Below, piece by piece: positions 10,629 through 23,400 of a DNA stretch of 64,000 bases (the stretch's first letter is position 1; each line of letters opens with the position of its first letter). Position numbers and translations under genes: made by a program. The stretch covers positions 62,001-126,000 of the forward strand of contig JAGFNQ010005179.1 of assembly GCA_024364735.1 (NCBI GenBank), written 5' to 3'. This DNA is from Boesenbergia rotunda. Lineage: Eukaryota > Streptophyta > Magnoliopsida > Zingiberales > Zingiberaceae. The notes under the pieces were generated by a model, which ran no database searches, was not told the DNA's origin, and was given only the letters and a program-made list of their open reading frames with translations.

Positions 10629-11078
10629 CCTAGATGTTAGTATCTCACGTATGCATAAGTACAATTGTGCATGCGTATTTTATCTTTTAGCTTCTCCACT
10701 AGTTTCTTCATTTGAAGAGGATGAAGATGCTTGGAAGGATGATGATATGACTTGGTGCTTTTCTTTATTCAGTTTTAACTAGACCTAAATAGTTAGATCA
10801 ATTGTGTGGCATTTTTCTCTATCTTCGATACCTGTGCGCTGAGATTTACCGTGGCATCTTTGTTGGAAGTGTGTTGTGTTGTGTTGCTTAATGCAATGTA
10901 TTTAACACCAAAAGAATTATTTTTTCACTGTTCACTTTACGACTTAGTCATGGCCGATCCCAAACTCAGATAAAGGAGGAGAGCTGCGTAAGGTACTAGC
11001 CAACGTAAAATTATTGCAAATGCTTAATGAGTGAATCCATTAAACTATTATGTTAATGCTAAGTTGTTTCCTAGAAGG

Positions 11079-11255
11079 ACGCATTGCAGGATTCGCCCGT
11101 GACGTCTCGGCAAGGGCCGCTATATCCTTATAACTTGGGTATAGTTTTAAATATGCAAAAGTTCGTGTTGTGGGGTCAGACTGTAACATATCGGCAAGGG
11201 TCGCTACATCTCCATGAGAACTTGGGTGTAGTATTAAATAGGCAAGAGTTCTCAC
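11079..11255. repeat. Degenerate tandem repeat, about 85-90 bp
   Basis: Two diverged units share CGGCAAGGGYCGCTAYATC and ACTTGGGTRTAGTWTTAAATA. A reverse open frame over it is produced by the repeat. Confidence 0.55.
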
Positions 11256-11299
11256 ACCATAGGTGAGATAACAACAAACATTATATGAAGACTAATAGT

Positions 11300-14060
11300 C
11301 TCAGATTTGGTATATAAAACATAGTAAAGCAATGGAGGTAATAAATAATACAATGATTAGAAGAAAAAATAGTATTTTGTGTGTATAAGAGATAAAATAG
11401 GTAGGCGAGAAGGCAAAAATGATAGAGAAATCGAGTTTCAAATTATGATATACCGGAAAGAGTAAAACAAGAAATGAAGTGCGTATTTTTGTAAATAGTT
11501 CTTTAAAAGATGAAGTTGGATTAGTTAAAAAGAGGAATAGAATTATAGTTCTAATGATAGTAGTGGCGAAAGAAGCTGTGAACGTAATTAGCATATATAC
11601 ACCTCAAGTAGGATTAGATGAAGAATCTAAATTAAGATTTTGGGTCGACTTAGATGAGATATTACAAAACATTTTGCCATATGAAATATTTTAATATGAA
11701 GAGATTTAAATGGACATGTTAGAGTGAAAAATGAGAAATATGAGAGGGTATATGGAGGCTATAAGTTTGGAACCAGAAATGAAGAAGGGAAAACTATATT
11801 GGATATTGCGATAACATATGATCTTATACTAGCAAATATGTTTTTCAAGAGAAAAAAAAAATTTGGTCACATTCAAAAATGGAAATAAATTGCAAATTGA
11901 TAAAGAATACTTGGTTACATTCAAAAGTGGGAATAAATTGCAAATTGACTTTTTTATGGTTAGGAAGAAGAATAGAAAGATTTGTAAAATTTTTAAGGTC
12001 ATCTCTGGAGCAAATTTAACTATCCAACATAGGTTAGTAATATTGGATATACGCCTTAATCATAGTATCAATAGAAGGAACTTATACACGACTCCTAGGA
12101 TTAAGTGATAAAAGTTAAAGGATGGAAGCAAAACATATTTACGGAGATGGTAAGAGTACAAGAATTAGGTAAAATGCACCATCAAGTAAGGAATTTTTGT
12201 GGTGGAATGAGAAAATATAGAAGAAAGTAGTGAAGGAAAAATGAATAGCCTATAAGGAATTATATATTTGTAAGAATGAAAAACACTTAAAAAAATATAC
12301 AATAGCCAAGAAAGAGAAAACAGTGAATGAAAAAAAATAAAACTTTTGAATGATTATATCGAAACTTGGATGCAAAAGAAGGGGAAAGAGACATTTATAA
12401 AATAGCTAAAGTGAGAGAAAAAAAAAAGAGATCTTAGCCAAATAAGATGTATTAAAGATGACTACCATAGGATATTAGTAAATGATGGAGAAATAAAAGA
12501 ACAGTGGAAAATATATTTTCATCAATTTTTTAATGAAGTTTAGGTGATCAACTTAACTTATGCAATTTAAGTAGCTCAAATGAGTATAAAAATTTAAATT
12601 TTTATCGTTGAATTTAAACTTCAGAAGTAGACCACCTTTGAAAGGGATGCAAAATGGAAAAGCCGCGGAACCAAATATCTCAATAGAGGTATGCAAGTGC
12701 TTACGAAAACAAGGTATTAAATGACTTATAAAATTATTTAATATGATATTGAAAATGAAAAAAATACCTAATCAATGGAGGGTAAGTACTTGAGTTCCCT
12801 TATATAAGAACAAAGAAGACATATAAAATTGTGCAAACTATAAGGGTATTAAACTAATAAGTCATACTATGCAATTTTGGGAAAGAGTAATTGAAAAAAA
12901 TTAAGAAAGGAGACCTCGTGATCGAAAATCAATTTGGGTTTATGCCCGAAAGATCGACTATAAAAGTTATACATCTTCTTAGACAACTAATTGAAAAGTA
13001 TCGGGAGCAAAAACAAGATCTATATATGATATCCATTAACTTGGAAAAAGCCTATGATAAGTCCCAAGAGGAATTATATGGAGATTTCTAGAAAAGAAAA
13101 ATGTTAGCGTAACATTTATTGAACTAATTAAATATATGTATGAAGATGTAACGACCAGAGTTATTTCAGGCAGATTAACTGAGGATAAGGTTATATCAAG
13201 GATCGGCTCTAAGTCCCTATCTTTTTACACTAATCATAGATGAACGACACTTAAGATACAGTACCATGGTGTATGTTGCAGATGATATTGTTTTGATAGA
13301 CGAGATACGTGGAGGAGTAAATATTAAATTAGAATCTTGGCGGAAAATATTAGAAGTGAATGGTTTTAGGTAGAGTAAAAAAATATATATATGGAATTTA
13401 AGTTTAGCAATATTAGACGTAATGAGATAGATGTCTTACATAGAAGATGATGAGTTGTTTGGAATTGAGAGTTTTAAGTATCAGGATCATTTTTACAAAA
13501 TAAAAAAGGAACTGAGAGAGATGTCTTATATAGAATACAAGCAAGATAGTTGAAATGGAGATTAATGTAGGATGTTTTATGTGATCGTAAAGTATCTCTA
13601 AAACTATGAGAAGTTCTACAAAATGACTGTTAGACCTGTTATGTTATATGGTGCTAAATGTTGGGCTATGACTTGGGCATATGAGCAGAAGATGAAAGTT
13701 GCAGAGATGAGGATGTTAAGGTGGATGTGTGGACATACGAGGATGGACAGAATAAAGAATGAGAGTATTAGAGAGAGTTGGAGTTGCATCTATTGATAAA
13801 AAATTTTGAGAGATACGTTTAAGATGATATGAACATGTACTTAGATCTTAGTTAGACGAAGTGAAACTACTACAAATACACACATCAAACAATGTAGAGG
13901 AATGTCAAAAAAGACTTGGTTAACAAATATTTTTATAAAATTTATTTAAATATAGATGATGATCAAATAGGGGTACAAAGTCCAATGGCGCAGAAGGATC
14001 CATATAGCTGACCCCACCTAGTGGGATAAGGCTTGGTTATTGTTGTTATTGTTGTCACTT
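11300..14060 (+). mobile_element. Decayed RTE-type LINE retrotransposon
   Basis: Pieces of endonuclease and reverse transcriptase occur in order but in broken frames. Endonuclease: VNVISIYTPQVGLDEESK near 11579-11630. RT: ENQFGFMPERSTIKVIHLL near 12916-12975, a VADDIVLIDE catalytic box near 13275-13300, and VRPVMLYGAKCWAMT near 13630-13675. The 3' end reads CCACCTAGTGGGATAAGGCTTGG followed by TTG/TTA repeats (to about 14060), the typical plant RTE tail. Many stops and indels make it inactive. The 5' boundary is not exact, and I did not find a convincing target duplication. Confidence 0.85.
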
Positions 14061-14940
14061 TACTCTTCTCTTATCATTTAGTCAGTTTTCCTTAGGTTGA
14101 TTACTCATTTTCTTTATATTTAACAAAGGCTGGATATTGGCTCAAGGAAACAATATTTTTGAATAAAGGATCAAATCTTGATGGGTAGATACTTGTAGCT
14201 TGCTTACTGCTATAGTCCTATGGACCATCTAATACCTTTGGTGTTTTCTTTTGAATATTTTCTCTATTTTTTTATCATCTTCTAAAAACACATCCTCAAT
14301 TTGTAATCTATTTTCTGATTTCTTCTATTTGGTTTACTTATTATTTGTTTTCATTATACAAATTGTTGGCCATTGTTTATCAGCTCATAGTTCAATCAAA
14401 GGATTAATAATAAGCCATCTGTTAGGTTATCAGTTGATATCTTTATATTATTTCCCTTTTCTAACGATACCCGGTGGCATGGCTCTTTTTATCAATTGCA
14501 ATTTTGAAAACTGATATTGAACTTGTATCTTCTCATCCAGGATAACTATTTTGATTAGTTTTATATAGCAGTTATTTGATGCGATAAATGATATGTATGA
14601 CGATGTAGTTATTAGAATCAGAGTTATTGTGAGTGTGACATCAGATTTTTAATAACTATGTGTTTTCATCAAGCATTAACTCTAATTTTATATACTTTTT
14701 CATACTAGACAATGCACTGATCATATTCAAGATAAATCTTCTTGGATAAATGTAAAGATATTAAATTTGAGAGTTGAATTGTGGAGAAAAGAACTATATA
14801 GCTAATAATGGTTGCAAGTCAAGTATAACTGAAATTCAATATATGAAATGCAGCTTTGGTGATCAAGGCTAAGATAGGCAGATACAGAATTTAGAATTTT
14901 AGATATTTTGGATGTGTCAAGCAATAAGGAGATATTGATG
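14061..14940. other. AT-rich stretch between LINE and gypsy copy A
   Basis: No supported gene. An 87-codon frame at 14251-14514 is Phe/Leu/Ser-rich with no recognisable domain. No LTR is visible before gypsy copy A. Confidence 0.5.
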
Positions 14941-14948
14941 ATCTTACC

Positions 14949-14967
14949 TAGCGCCGTCTGTGGGAAC
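14949..14967 (+). promoter_or_regulatory. Primer-binding-site-like sequence of gypsy copy A
   Basis: TAGCGCCGTCTGTGGGAAC matches the TGGCGCCGTCTGTGGG form seen after the 5' LTR in Tat-type gypsy elements, with one change in the first triplet. The LTR that should precede it is missing, so the element is truncated at about this point. Confidence 0.65.
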
Positions 14968-14989
14968 CCCGCCTGATCGAAAGACGAAG

Positions 14990-16423
14990 ATGAGTGAATC
15001 CAACCGGGTGACCGTTACTCTCTCACAAGAGGACCTCGAGTTGCTAGTCGAGGCCAAAGCGAAGAAACTGGCCGCAGCACAACAGGCAGCCGCTCGACCC
15101 ACTCAGGCGGGCCCAGCCGAGCACACTGCTCGTGTGGGCACTGAGGGAGGGGTTCGACAGGAGGACAGTCCTCATTTCCACCGGGCGCTGTTTGGCCCGG
15201 CTGAAGGAGCAGGACAATCGGACCCTCATGAAGCTACATCCAGCCATACCAGAGCTAACAAAGGGAAGGCTCCCCTTGTGCCGACCCCAACTGAGCGCAC
15301 AGGGTTCCCCTTCTCCAGCCAAATCTTGCACGAGCCACTGCCCAAGCATTTCCGACTCCCGTCCATCACTGAATACGGAGGAGCTACTGATCCTGAAGAG
15401 CATTTGATGAAGTTTGAGAACGCTTCGATGCTGCATCAATATTCGGATGGGGTAAAATGCCGAGCCTTCCTGACCACTCTAGCCGGGCCGGCCCAGCGAT
15501 GGTTTGACAAACTGCCAGAGGGATCCGTAAGAGAATTTGCCGACTTTAAAAAATTGTTCCTCCAGCATTTCGCGAGCAACAAGAGACACCACAAAACCAG
15601 CCTCAACTTGTTTACCCTGAAGCAAGGCTCCAGAGAGCCTCTCAAAGCCTACATCAAGAGGTTTAACCAAGTCGCACTGGATGTGCCCACGGCTACGTCT
15701 GAGGTGCTAGTCAGTGCTTTTGCCCAAGGCTTACAGGAAGACGAGTTCTTTAGATCATTGATCCGAAAACCTCCGAAGGACTTCGAGAGTCTTCTGGGCA
15801 AAGCCAGTAAATACGTGGACGTAGAAGAAGCGCAAGCCGCCAGGCGGCCGGAGGCCAGACCCGTGCCTGAGATTCCTCAACATCAGCAGAGAAGTATACC
15901 TCCTGGAGGACCTCTCAGAAGTCCCAGAGCTATGGGACGCCGGCAAGGAGCCGAGAGAGGAATAGTTCAGCAAGTGGACCAGGGTTGCCTCCCTTCCAGA
16001 TGGCAACCCTACTGTTCCTTCCATAATAGCCATACGCATGACCTTCAGGACTGCTGGCAGGCCGGCAGAGGTCGGGGCCGCGCCGGCCGAGGAAGTCCAA
16101 GAGGGGCTCACCAAGGAGGTGGTCGAGGTCGGGGAAGAGCATCGCCTAGCCAATCCGAGTCCCCGGCCCGACCGACCGCCCCTGCAGCTAGGCAATTGTT
16201 CCAGACCCCCGACTCCATCGATCGCGGGAATGCCAGCGAAGAGCAAGCTAATCAACAGAATGCTGTGCACGAGTCTATCAATGTAATTTCGGACGGACCC
16301 ACCTATGGAGATTCCAATAGAGCTCGGAAGTCGCAGGTCAGACGCCTCGATATCTATCAAGTGGGCTGCAGTTCCGCCCAAGCTCAGGGGCCGCAGATCA
16401 GCTTCGGCCCCGCTGACCTGTAA
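14990..16423 (+). pseudogene. Ty3/gypsy (Tat lineage) gag, copy A
   Basis: The ATG at 14990 opens MSESNRVTVTLSQEDLELLV, a usual Tat gag start. The gag domain covers about residues 120-290 (ITEYGGATDPEEHL, AGPAQRWFDKLPEGS, LKAYIKRFNQVALDVP). A Cys/His cluster YCSFHNSHTHDLQDCW stands where a zinc knuckle is expected, followed by Arg/Gly-rich sequence. The frame stops at TAA 16421-16423, where copy B has CAA and reads through into protease. Copy A is thus separated from its pol by a nonsense change. Gag would build the virus-like particle. Confidence 0.9.
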
Positions 16424-19400
16424 GGAGTAGAAGTGTCGCATGACGATGCCCTGGTCATCACGGCGGTTATAGCAAATTATCAGGTCCACCGGACCATTGT
16501 GGATACTGGCAGTTCCGTCAATATTTTATACTTGAAGGCATTTGAGCAGTTGCAAATTGAAACTACTGAGTTACAACCCGTGGCTACACCTCTGTTCGGA
16601 TTCACCGGCAATGAAGTTCAACCCATCGGCCAAATCGAGAAGAGCCCCTGAGAAGGACCAGATGGTCTACCTTCCTGATAGTGGATGCACCTTCAGCTTA
16701 CAATGCTATACTGGGTAGACCGGCACTGAATGAATTCCGAGCTATGGCTTCAACTTTCTATCTAAAGGTCAAATTTCCGGTGGGGGATCAGGTCGGCGAA
16801 GCTAAAGGAGATCAGAAGGTCGCTCGCCGGTGTTACGTGGATGATGTCCGAGTGGAAGTAAGGAAGGCCTTCCGAGCTCCGCCGACCAGCTGCAACATGG
16901 TACAGTCCTCTCAGCCTTCCCCCTGGGCTGAGCTGATAGAAGAAAAAGAAGAGGTCCAACTCTTGCCTGACCAAGAAGAGACTAAAGTGAGGATAGCTCC
17001 GGGACTATCGCCTGACCTCCGTCAACAGCTGATAGAATGTCTGACGCAGAACCAAGATATATTCGCCTCGTCCCAGCAAGATCTGAAAGGGGTCAGGCCC
17101 GAGGTCATGGAGCACAAGCTACATATTTACCCGGACGCCCGACCTGTGAAGCAAAGAAAAAGAGACTTTAGCCCCGAGCAGAACAAGATTATCCAGGCCG
17201 AGGTGGAAAGGCTGCTGACCGCAGGACACATCCGAGAAGTGCAGTTCCCTGCTTGGCTGGCCAATGTGGTCCTAGTCTCCAAGCCGGGAAACAAGTGGAA
17301 GGTCTGCATCGACTTCAGAGACCTTAATAAAGCTTGCCCCAAGGACTGCTATCCGCTCCCCCGGATAGATCAGATGGTAGACTCCACTGCGGGGAGCGAG
17401 CTCATCTGCATGCTGGATGCCTATCAGTGATACCATCAAGTGCCATTAGCATTAGAAGATCAAGAGAAGGTCAGTTTTGTCACGGCCGAAGGCACCTATT
17501 GCTACACAGTTATGCTCTTCGGGCTCAAGAATGCCGGGGCGACTTATCAAAGGCTGATGAATAAAGTTTTTAAGGAGCAGCTCGGGAGAAACGTAGAAGT
17601 GTACGTAGATGACATTCTCATCAAGTCCTCCCGGGCTGCCGACCTCATAGCAGATGTACGAGAAACCTGCTGCACCCTTCGAAGGTATGACCTTAAACTC
17701 AATCCTGCAAAATGCCTGTTCGGAGCCAAAAGTGGGAAATTCTTGGGCTACATCTTGACCGAGCGGGGGATAGAAGCCAATCCGGGTAAAGTGAAAGATC
17801 TGCTAGACATGCCACCGCCCAGGAACCTAAGGGAAGTTCAGCGATTGACCGGGAGGATTACGGCCTTATCCCGCTTTATCTCCCGGTCGGCTGATAGAAG
17901 TCTGCCGTTCTTCAAGATCCTGCGCAAGGCCTCCAAGTTCCAGTGGGATGCCGAGTGCGACCGAGCTTTCGAAGAATTGAAGGCCTACTTGGTCAGTCTG
18001 CCGGTGCTAGCTAAACCGGAGGAAGGAGAACCATTGTATGTTTATTTATCTGCTACTGAGGGAGTTGTAAGCGCCGTGCTTGTAACCCAGAAGGAGGCCG
18101 AGTAACAGCCGGTCTACTTCTTTGGGCATTTACTCAAGGAGGCCGAGTGCAGATATACTACACTCGAAAAATTGGCTTATGTACTTGTATTGATGGCTAG
18201 GCGCTTGCGACCGTACTTCTTAGCTCATCCCATCCGAGTACTGACCAACAGCACACTCGGGAAGGTGTTAGTTAACCCTGAGATATCAGGTCGGATGGTT
18301 AAATGGACCACCGAGCTGAGTGAGTATGATATCCAATACCAACCTCGGACTGCAATTAAAGCTCAGGCCTTGGCCGACTTCCTGAGTGAGCTGCATACTG
18401 AAGAAGAAGAAGGGATATGGAAGATCTACGTGGACGGGTCGGCCACTCAGACAGGGAGTGGCGTGGGCGTTTTATTGATCTCTCCTAAAGGAGACCCTCT
18501 TCATCTGGCCGTGCGCCTAGAATATCAGGCTACCAACAACCAAGCGGAATATGAAGCCCTTCTGGCAGGTCTACAAGCAGCCAAGCATGTGGGGGCTACC
18601 CGGGTTATCCTGTACTCCGACTCCCAATTGGTGACTCGGCAGGTAGTCGGGCAATTCGAGGTGAATGACGAGAAGTTGCAGGCTTATGTAGAGGCATATA
18701 AGCAAGTGCAGGCGGAGTTTCAGGAAGTTCAGATTTTGCAGATCCCTCGGGGGGATAACGCCAAGGCTGATGAGCTGGCTAGGTTAGCCAGTTCGGTCCA
18801 TCCCTGGGTCTTCCCCAAACCTTCACCTTAGGTCATGCTGGTCGCCCAGGTGGAAAGATAAACAGAAATGGAAATACAAGGAGACTGGCGAGCCCCATTC
18901 ATAACCTATTTGAAGGAAGGGACTCTTCCGGTCAGCCCCGAGCAAGCCAGGATATTCAAGATAAGGGCGGCCAGGTTTACTCTGATAGGAGATGCGCTGT
19001 ACAAGCGAGCCTTCTCCCGACCACTGCTTAGATGCCTAGGAGAAGAAGATGCAGATTATGTGTTGCGAGAAGTGCATCTGGGGTCCTGCGGAAACCACTC
19101 AGGGGGTCGGTCCATGGCTCGGAAGGTTTTACTAGCAGGTTACTTTTGGCCAACCCTTCAGAAAGACACCGAGAAATTGGCCCTTTCCTGCCTCTCTTGT
19201 CAGAAATACCAGAATCTATCGCACCGACCTGTCGAGATGCTGAGGGTTTCCACTGTGTCTTGTCCCTTCGACCAGTGGGGCATGGACATAGTGGGACCGT
19301 TCCCCAGGGCAGCCGGTCAGAAGAAGTTCTTGCTAGTGGCAGTGGATTACTTCTCCAAGTGGATTGAGGTAGAGGCCTTAGCCCGGATACCGAGAAGCAG

Positions 19401-19500
19401 TGAAGAAATTCCTTTGGCAGAACATTCTCTGCCGATATGGCATACCCCACAAACTGGTATCAGACAACGGTCGGCAATTTCAAGGCCGGGTTATCAGAGA
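16424..19500 (+). pseudogene. Ty3/gypsy (Tat) pol, copy A: protease, RT, two RNase H, integrase (broken)
   Basis: Domains in order: aspartic protease (IVDTGSSVNILYLKAF, about 16494); RT with CIDFRDLNKACPKDCYPLPR (about 17307) and VEVYVDDILIKS (about 17594); a degenerate first RNase H/connection (about 18030-18380); an archaeal-type second RNase H (IYVDGSATQTGSG, about 18424); integrase zinc finger (about 19074-19200) and MDIVGPFP (about 19282), then the N gap. A second RNase H is the mark of the Tat lineage. Compared with copy B it has a 19-bp deletion near 16638, a TGA at 17428-17430, a TAA at 18103-18105, a TAG at 18829-18831 and a TAA near 18860. It cannot make a full product. Confidence 0.92.
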
Positions 19501-20473
19501 NNNNNNNNNNNNNNNNNNNNNNNNNNNNNNNNNNNNNNNNNNNNNNNNNNNNNNNNNNNNNNNNNNNNNNNNNNNNNNNNNNNNNNNNNNNNNNNNNNNN
19601 NNNNNNNNNNNNNNNNNNNNNNNNNNNNNNNNNNNNNNNNNNNNNNNNNNNNNNNNNNNNNNNNNNNNNNNNNNNNNNNNNNNNNNNNNNNNNNNNNNNN
19701 NNNNNNNNNNNNNNNNNNNNNNNNNNNNNNNNNNNNNNNNNNNNNNNNNNNNNNNNNNNNNNNNNNNNNNNNNNNNNNNNNNNNNNNNNNNNNNNNNNNN
19801 NNNNNNNNNNNNNNNNNNNNNNNNNNNNNNNNNNNNNNNNNNNNNNNNNNNNNNNNNNNNNNNNNNNNNNNNNNNNNNNNNNNNNNNNNNNNNNNNNNNN
19901 NNNNNNNNNNNNNNNNNNNNNNNNNNNNNNNNNNNNNNNNNNNNNNNNNNNNNNNNNNNNNNNNNNNNNNNNNNNNNNNNNNNNNNNNNNNNNNNNNNNN
20001 NNNNNNNNNNNNNNNNNNNNNNNNNNNNNNNNNNNNNNNNNNNNNNNNNNNNNNNNNNNNNNNNNNNNNNNNNNNNNNNNNNNNNNNNNNNNNNNNNNNN
20101 NNNNNNNNNNNNNNNNNNNNNNNNNNNNNNNNNNNNNNNNNNNNNNNNNNNNNNNNNNNNNNNNNNNNNNNNNNNNNNNNNNNNNNNNNNNNNNNNNNNN
20201 NNNNNNNNNNNNNNNNNNNNNNNNNNNNNNNNNNNNNNNNNNNNNNNNNNNNNNNNNNNNNNNNNNNNNNNNNNNNNNNNNNNNNNNNNNNNNNNNNNNN
20301 NNNNNNNNNNNNNNNNNNNNNNNNNNNNNNNNNNNNNNNNNNNNNNNNNNNNNNNNNNNNNNNNNNNNNNNNNNNNNNNNNNNNNNNNNNNNNNNNNNNN
20401 NNNNNNNNNNNNNNNNNNNNNNNNNNNNNNNNNNNNNNNNNNNNNNNNNNNNNNNNNNNNNNNNNNNNNNNNN
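19501..20473. other. Assembly gap, 973 N
   Basis: All bases are N. The left edge breaks copy A within integrase; the right edge opens copy B within gag. Frames that run through it are not evidence. Confidence 1.
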
Positions 20474-23400
20474 ACTCCCGTCCATCACTGAATACGGAGG
20501 AGCTACTGATCCTGAAGAACATCTAAAGAAATTTGAGAATGCTTCGATGCTACATCAGTACCCCGATGGTGTTAAGTGCAAGGCCTTCCTGACCACTTTA
20601 GCCGGGCCAGCCCAGCGGTGGTTTGACAGTCTCCCAGAGGGATCGATCAAGGACTTCTCTGATTTCAAAAGACTGTTCCTGCAGCATTTTGCCAGTAGCA
20701 AAAGACATCACAAGACCAGCTTAAACTTGTTTACCATGAAGCAGGGCTCCAAAGAGCCCTTAAAAGCCTACATCAAGAGGTTTAATCAAGTCGCTCTGGA
20801 TGTGCCCACCGCTACGTCCGAGGTGTTAGTCAGTGCCTTCACGCAGGGCTTACAAGAGGGCGAATTCTTCAGATCCTTGATCCGAAAACCTCCGAAGGAC
20901 TTTGAAAGCTTTTTGGGGAGAGCCAGTAAATACGTAGATGTTGAAGAAGCACAAGTCGCCAGGCGGCCGGAGGCCAGACCCGCGCCCGAGATTCCTCAGC
21001 ATCAGCAGAGAAATATACCTCCTGGAGGACCTCTCCGAAGTCCCAAAGCTATGGGACACCGACAAGGAGCCGAGAGAGGAATAGTTCAGCAAGTAGCCCA
21101 AGGTTGCCTCCCTTCCAGATGGCAACCCTACTGTTCCTTCCATAACAACCATACGCATGACCTTCAGGACTGCTGGCAGGCCGGTAGAGGTCGGGGCCGC
21201 ACCGGCCGAGGGAGTCCAAGAGGGGCTCACCAAGGAGGTGGTCGAGGTCGGGGAAGAACATCGCCTAGCCAACCCGAGTCCCCGGCCCGACCGACCGCCC
21301 CTGCAGCCAGGCAGTTGTTCCAGACCCCCGACGCCATCGAGCACGGGAATGCCGGCGAAGAGCAAGCTAATCAACAGAATGCTGTGCACGGGTCTATCAA
21401 TGTGATCTCGGGCGGACCCACCTATGGAGATTCCAATAGAGCTCGGAAGTCGCAGGTCAGACGCCTCGATATCTACCAAGTGGGCTGCAGTTCCACCCAA
21501 GCTCACGGGCCGCAGATCAGCTTCGGCCCCGCTGACCTGCAAGGAGTAGAAGTGTCGCATGATGATGCCCTGGTCATCACGGCGGTTATAGCAAATTATC
21601 AGGTCCACCGGACCATTGTGGATACTGGCAGTTCCGTCAATATTTTGTACCTAAAGGCATTTGAGCAGTTGCAAATTGAAACTGCTGAGTTACAACCTGT
21701 GGCTACACCTCTGTTCGGATTCACCGGCAATGAAGTTCAACCCATCAGCCAAATCAAACTAGTCATTTCACTTGGAGAAGAGCCCCTGAGAAGGACCAGA
21801 TGGTCTACCTTCCTGATAGTGGATGCACCGTCAGCTTACAATGCTATACTGGGTAGACCGGCACTGAATGAATTCCGGGCCGTGGCGTCAACTTTCTATC
21901 TAAAGGTCAAGTTTCCGGTGGGGGATCAGGTCGGCGAAGCTAAAGGAGATCAGAAGGTCGCTCGCCGGTGTTACGTGGATGATGTCCGAGTGGAAGTAAG
22001 GAAGGCCTTCCGAGCTCCGCCGGCCAGCTGCAACATGGTACAGTCCTCTCAGCCTTCCCCCTGGGCCGAACTGCTAGAAGAAAAAGAAGAGGTCCAACTC
22101 TTGCCTGACCGAGAAGAGACTAAAGTGAGGATAGCTCCGGGGCTATCACTCGACCTCCGTCAACAGCTGATAGAATGTCTGACGCAGAACCAAGATGTAT
22201 TCGCCTGGTCCCAGCAAGATCTGAAAGGGGTCAGGCCCGAGGTCATGGAGCACAAGCTACACGTTTACCCAGACGCCCGACCTGTGAAGCAAAGAAAAAG
22301 AGACTTTAGCCCCGAGCAGAATAAGATTATCCAGGCCGAGGTAGAAAGGCTGCTGTCCGCAGGACACATCCGAGAAGTGCAGTTCCCTGCCTGGCTGGCC
22401 AATGTGGTGCTAGTCTCCAAGCCGGAGAACAAGTGGAGGGTCTGCATCGACTTCAGAGACCTTAATAAAGCTTGCCCCAAGGACTGCTACCCGCTCCCCC
22501 GGATAGATCAGATGGTAGACTCCACTGCGGGGAGCGAGCTCATTTGCATGCTGGATGCCTACCAGGGATACCATCAAGTGCCATTAGCCTTAGAAGATCA
22601 AGAGAAGGTCAGTTTTGTCACGGCCGCAGGCACCTATTGCTACACAGTTATGCCCTTCGGACTCAAGAATGCCGGGGCGACTTATCAAAGGCTGATGAAT
22701 AAAGTTTTTAAGGGGCAGCTCGAGAGAAACGTGGAAGTATATGTAGATGACATCCTCATCAAGTCTCCCCGAGCTGCCGACCTGATAGCAGATGTACGAG
22801 AAACCTGCTGCACCCTTCGAAGGTATGGCCTTAAACTCAATCCTGCAAAATGCCTGTTCGGGGCCAAAAGCGAAAAATTCCTTAGCTACATCCTGACTGA
22901 ACGAGGGATAGAGGCCAACCCCGGCAAGGTGAAAGCTCTACTAGACATGCCGCCGCCCCGGAACTTGAAGGAAGCCCAACGCTTGACAGGGAGAATCATT
23001 GCCTTGTCCCGATTCATCTCCCGGTCGGCTGATAGAAGTCTGCCGTTCTTCAAGGTTCTGCGCAAGGCCACTAAGTTCCAATGGAATGCTGAATGCGACC
23101 AGGCCTTTGAAGAATTGAAGACTTACTTGATCAGTCTGCCGGTATTAGCTAAACCTGAGGAAGGGGAACCATTGTATGTTTATTTATCTGCTACTGAGGG
23201 AGCCGTGAGTGCTGTGCTTGTAACCCAGAAGGAGACCGAACAGCAACCGGTCTATTTCTTTGGGCACTTACTTAAGGAAGCCGAGTGTAGGTATACTACA
23301 CTCGAGAAATTAGCTTATGCCCTTGTGTTGATGGCTCGGCGACTACGACCATACTTCTTGGCTCATCCTATCCGAGTGCTGACCAATAGCACGCTCGGGA

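Noticed and set aside
10690..10775. Acidic peptide EEDEDAWKDDDMTW after an acceptor-like TTTTAG
   Set aside because: It may be a last exon, but I cannot identify a family or a second exon, so it is not listed as a gene.
11040..11255. Reverse frame ending NPAMRPSRKQL, like the C-terminal end of a receptor kinase
   Set aside because: The frame is made by an 85-90 bp tandem repeat, and no kinase motif lies near; the likeness is probably chance.
16421..18862. Stops in gypsy copy A taken as signs of cytosine-deamination mutation
   Set aside because: Only some are C-to-T; others are G-to-T or small deletions, so ordinary decay explains them.
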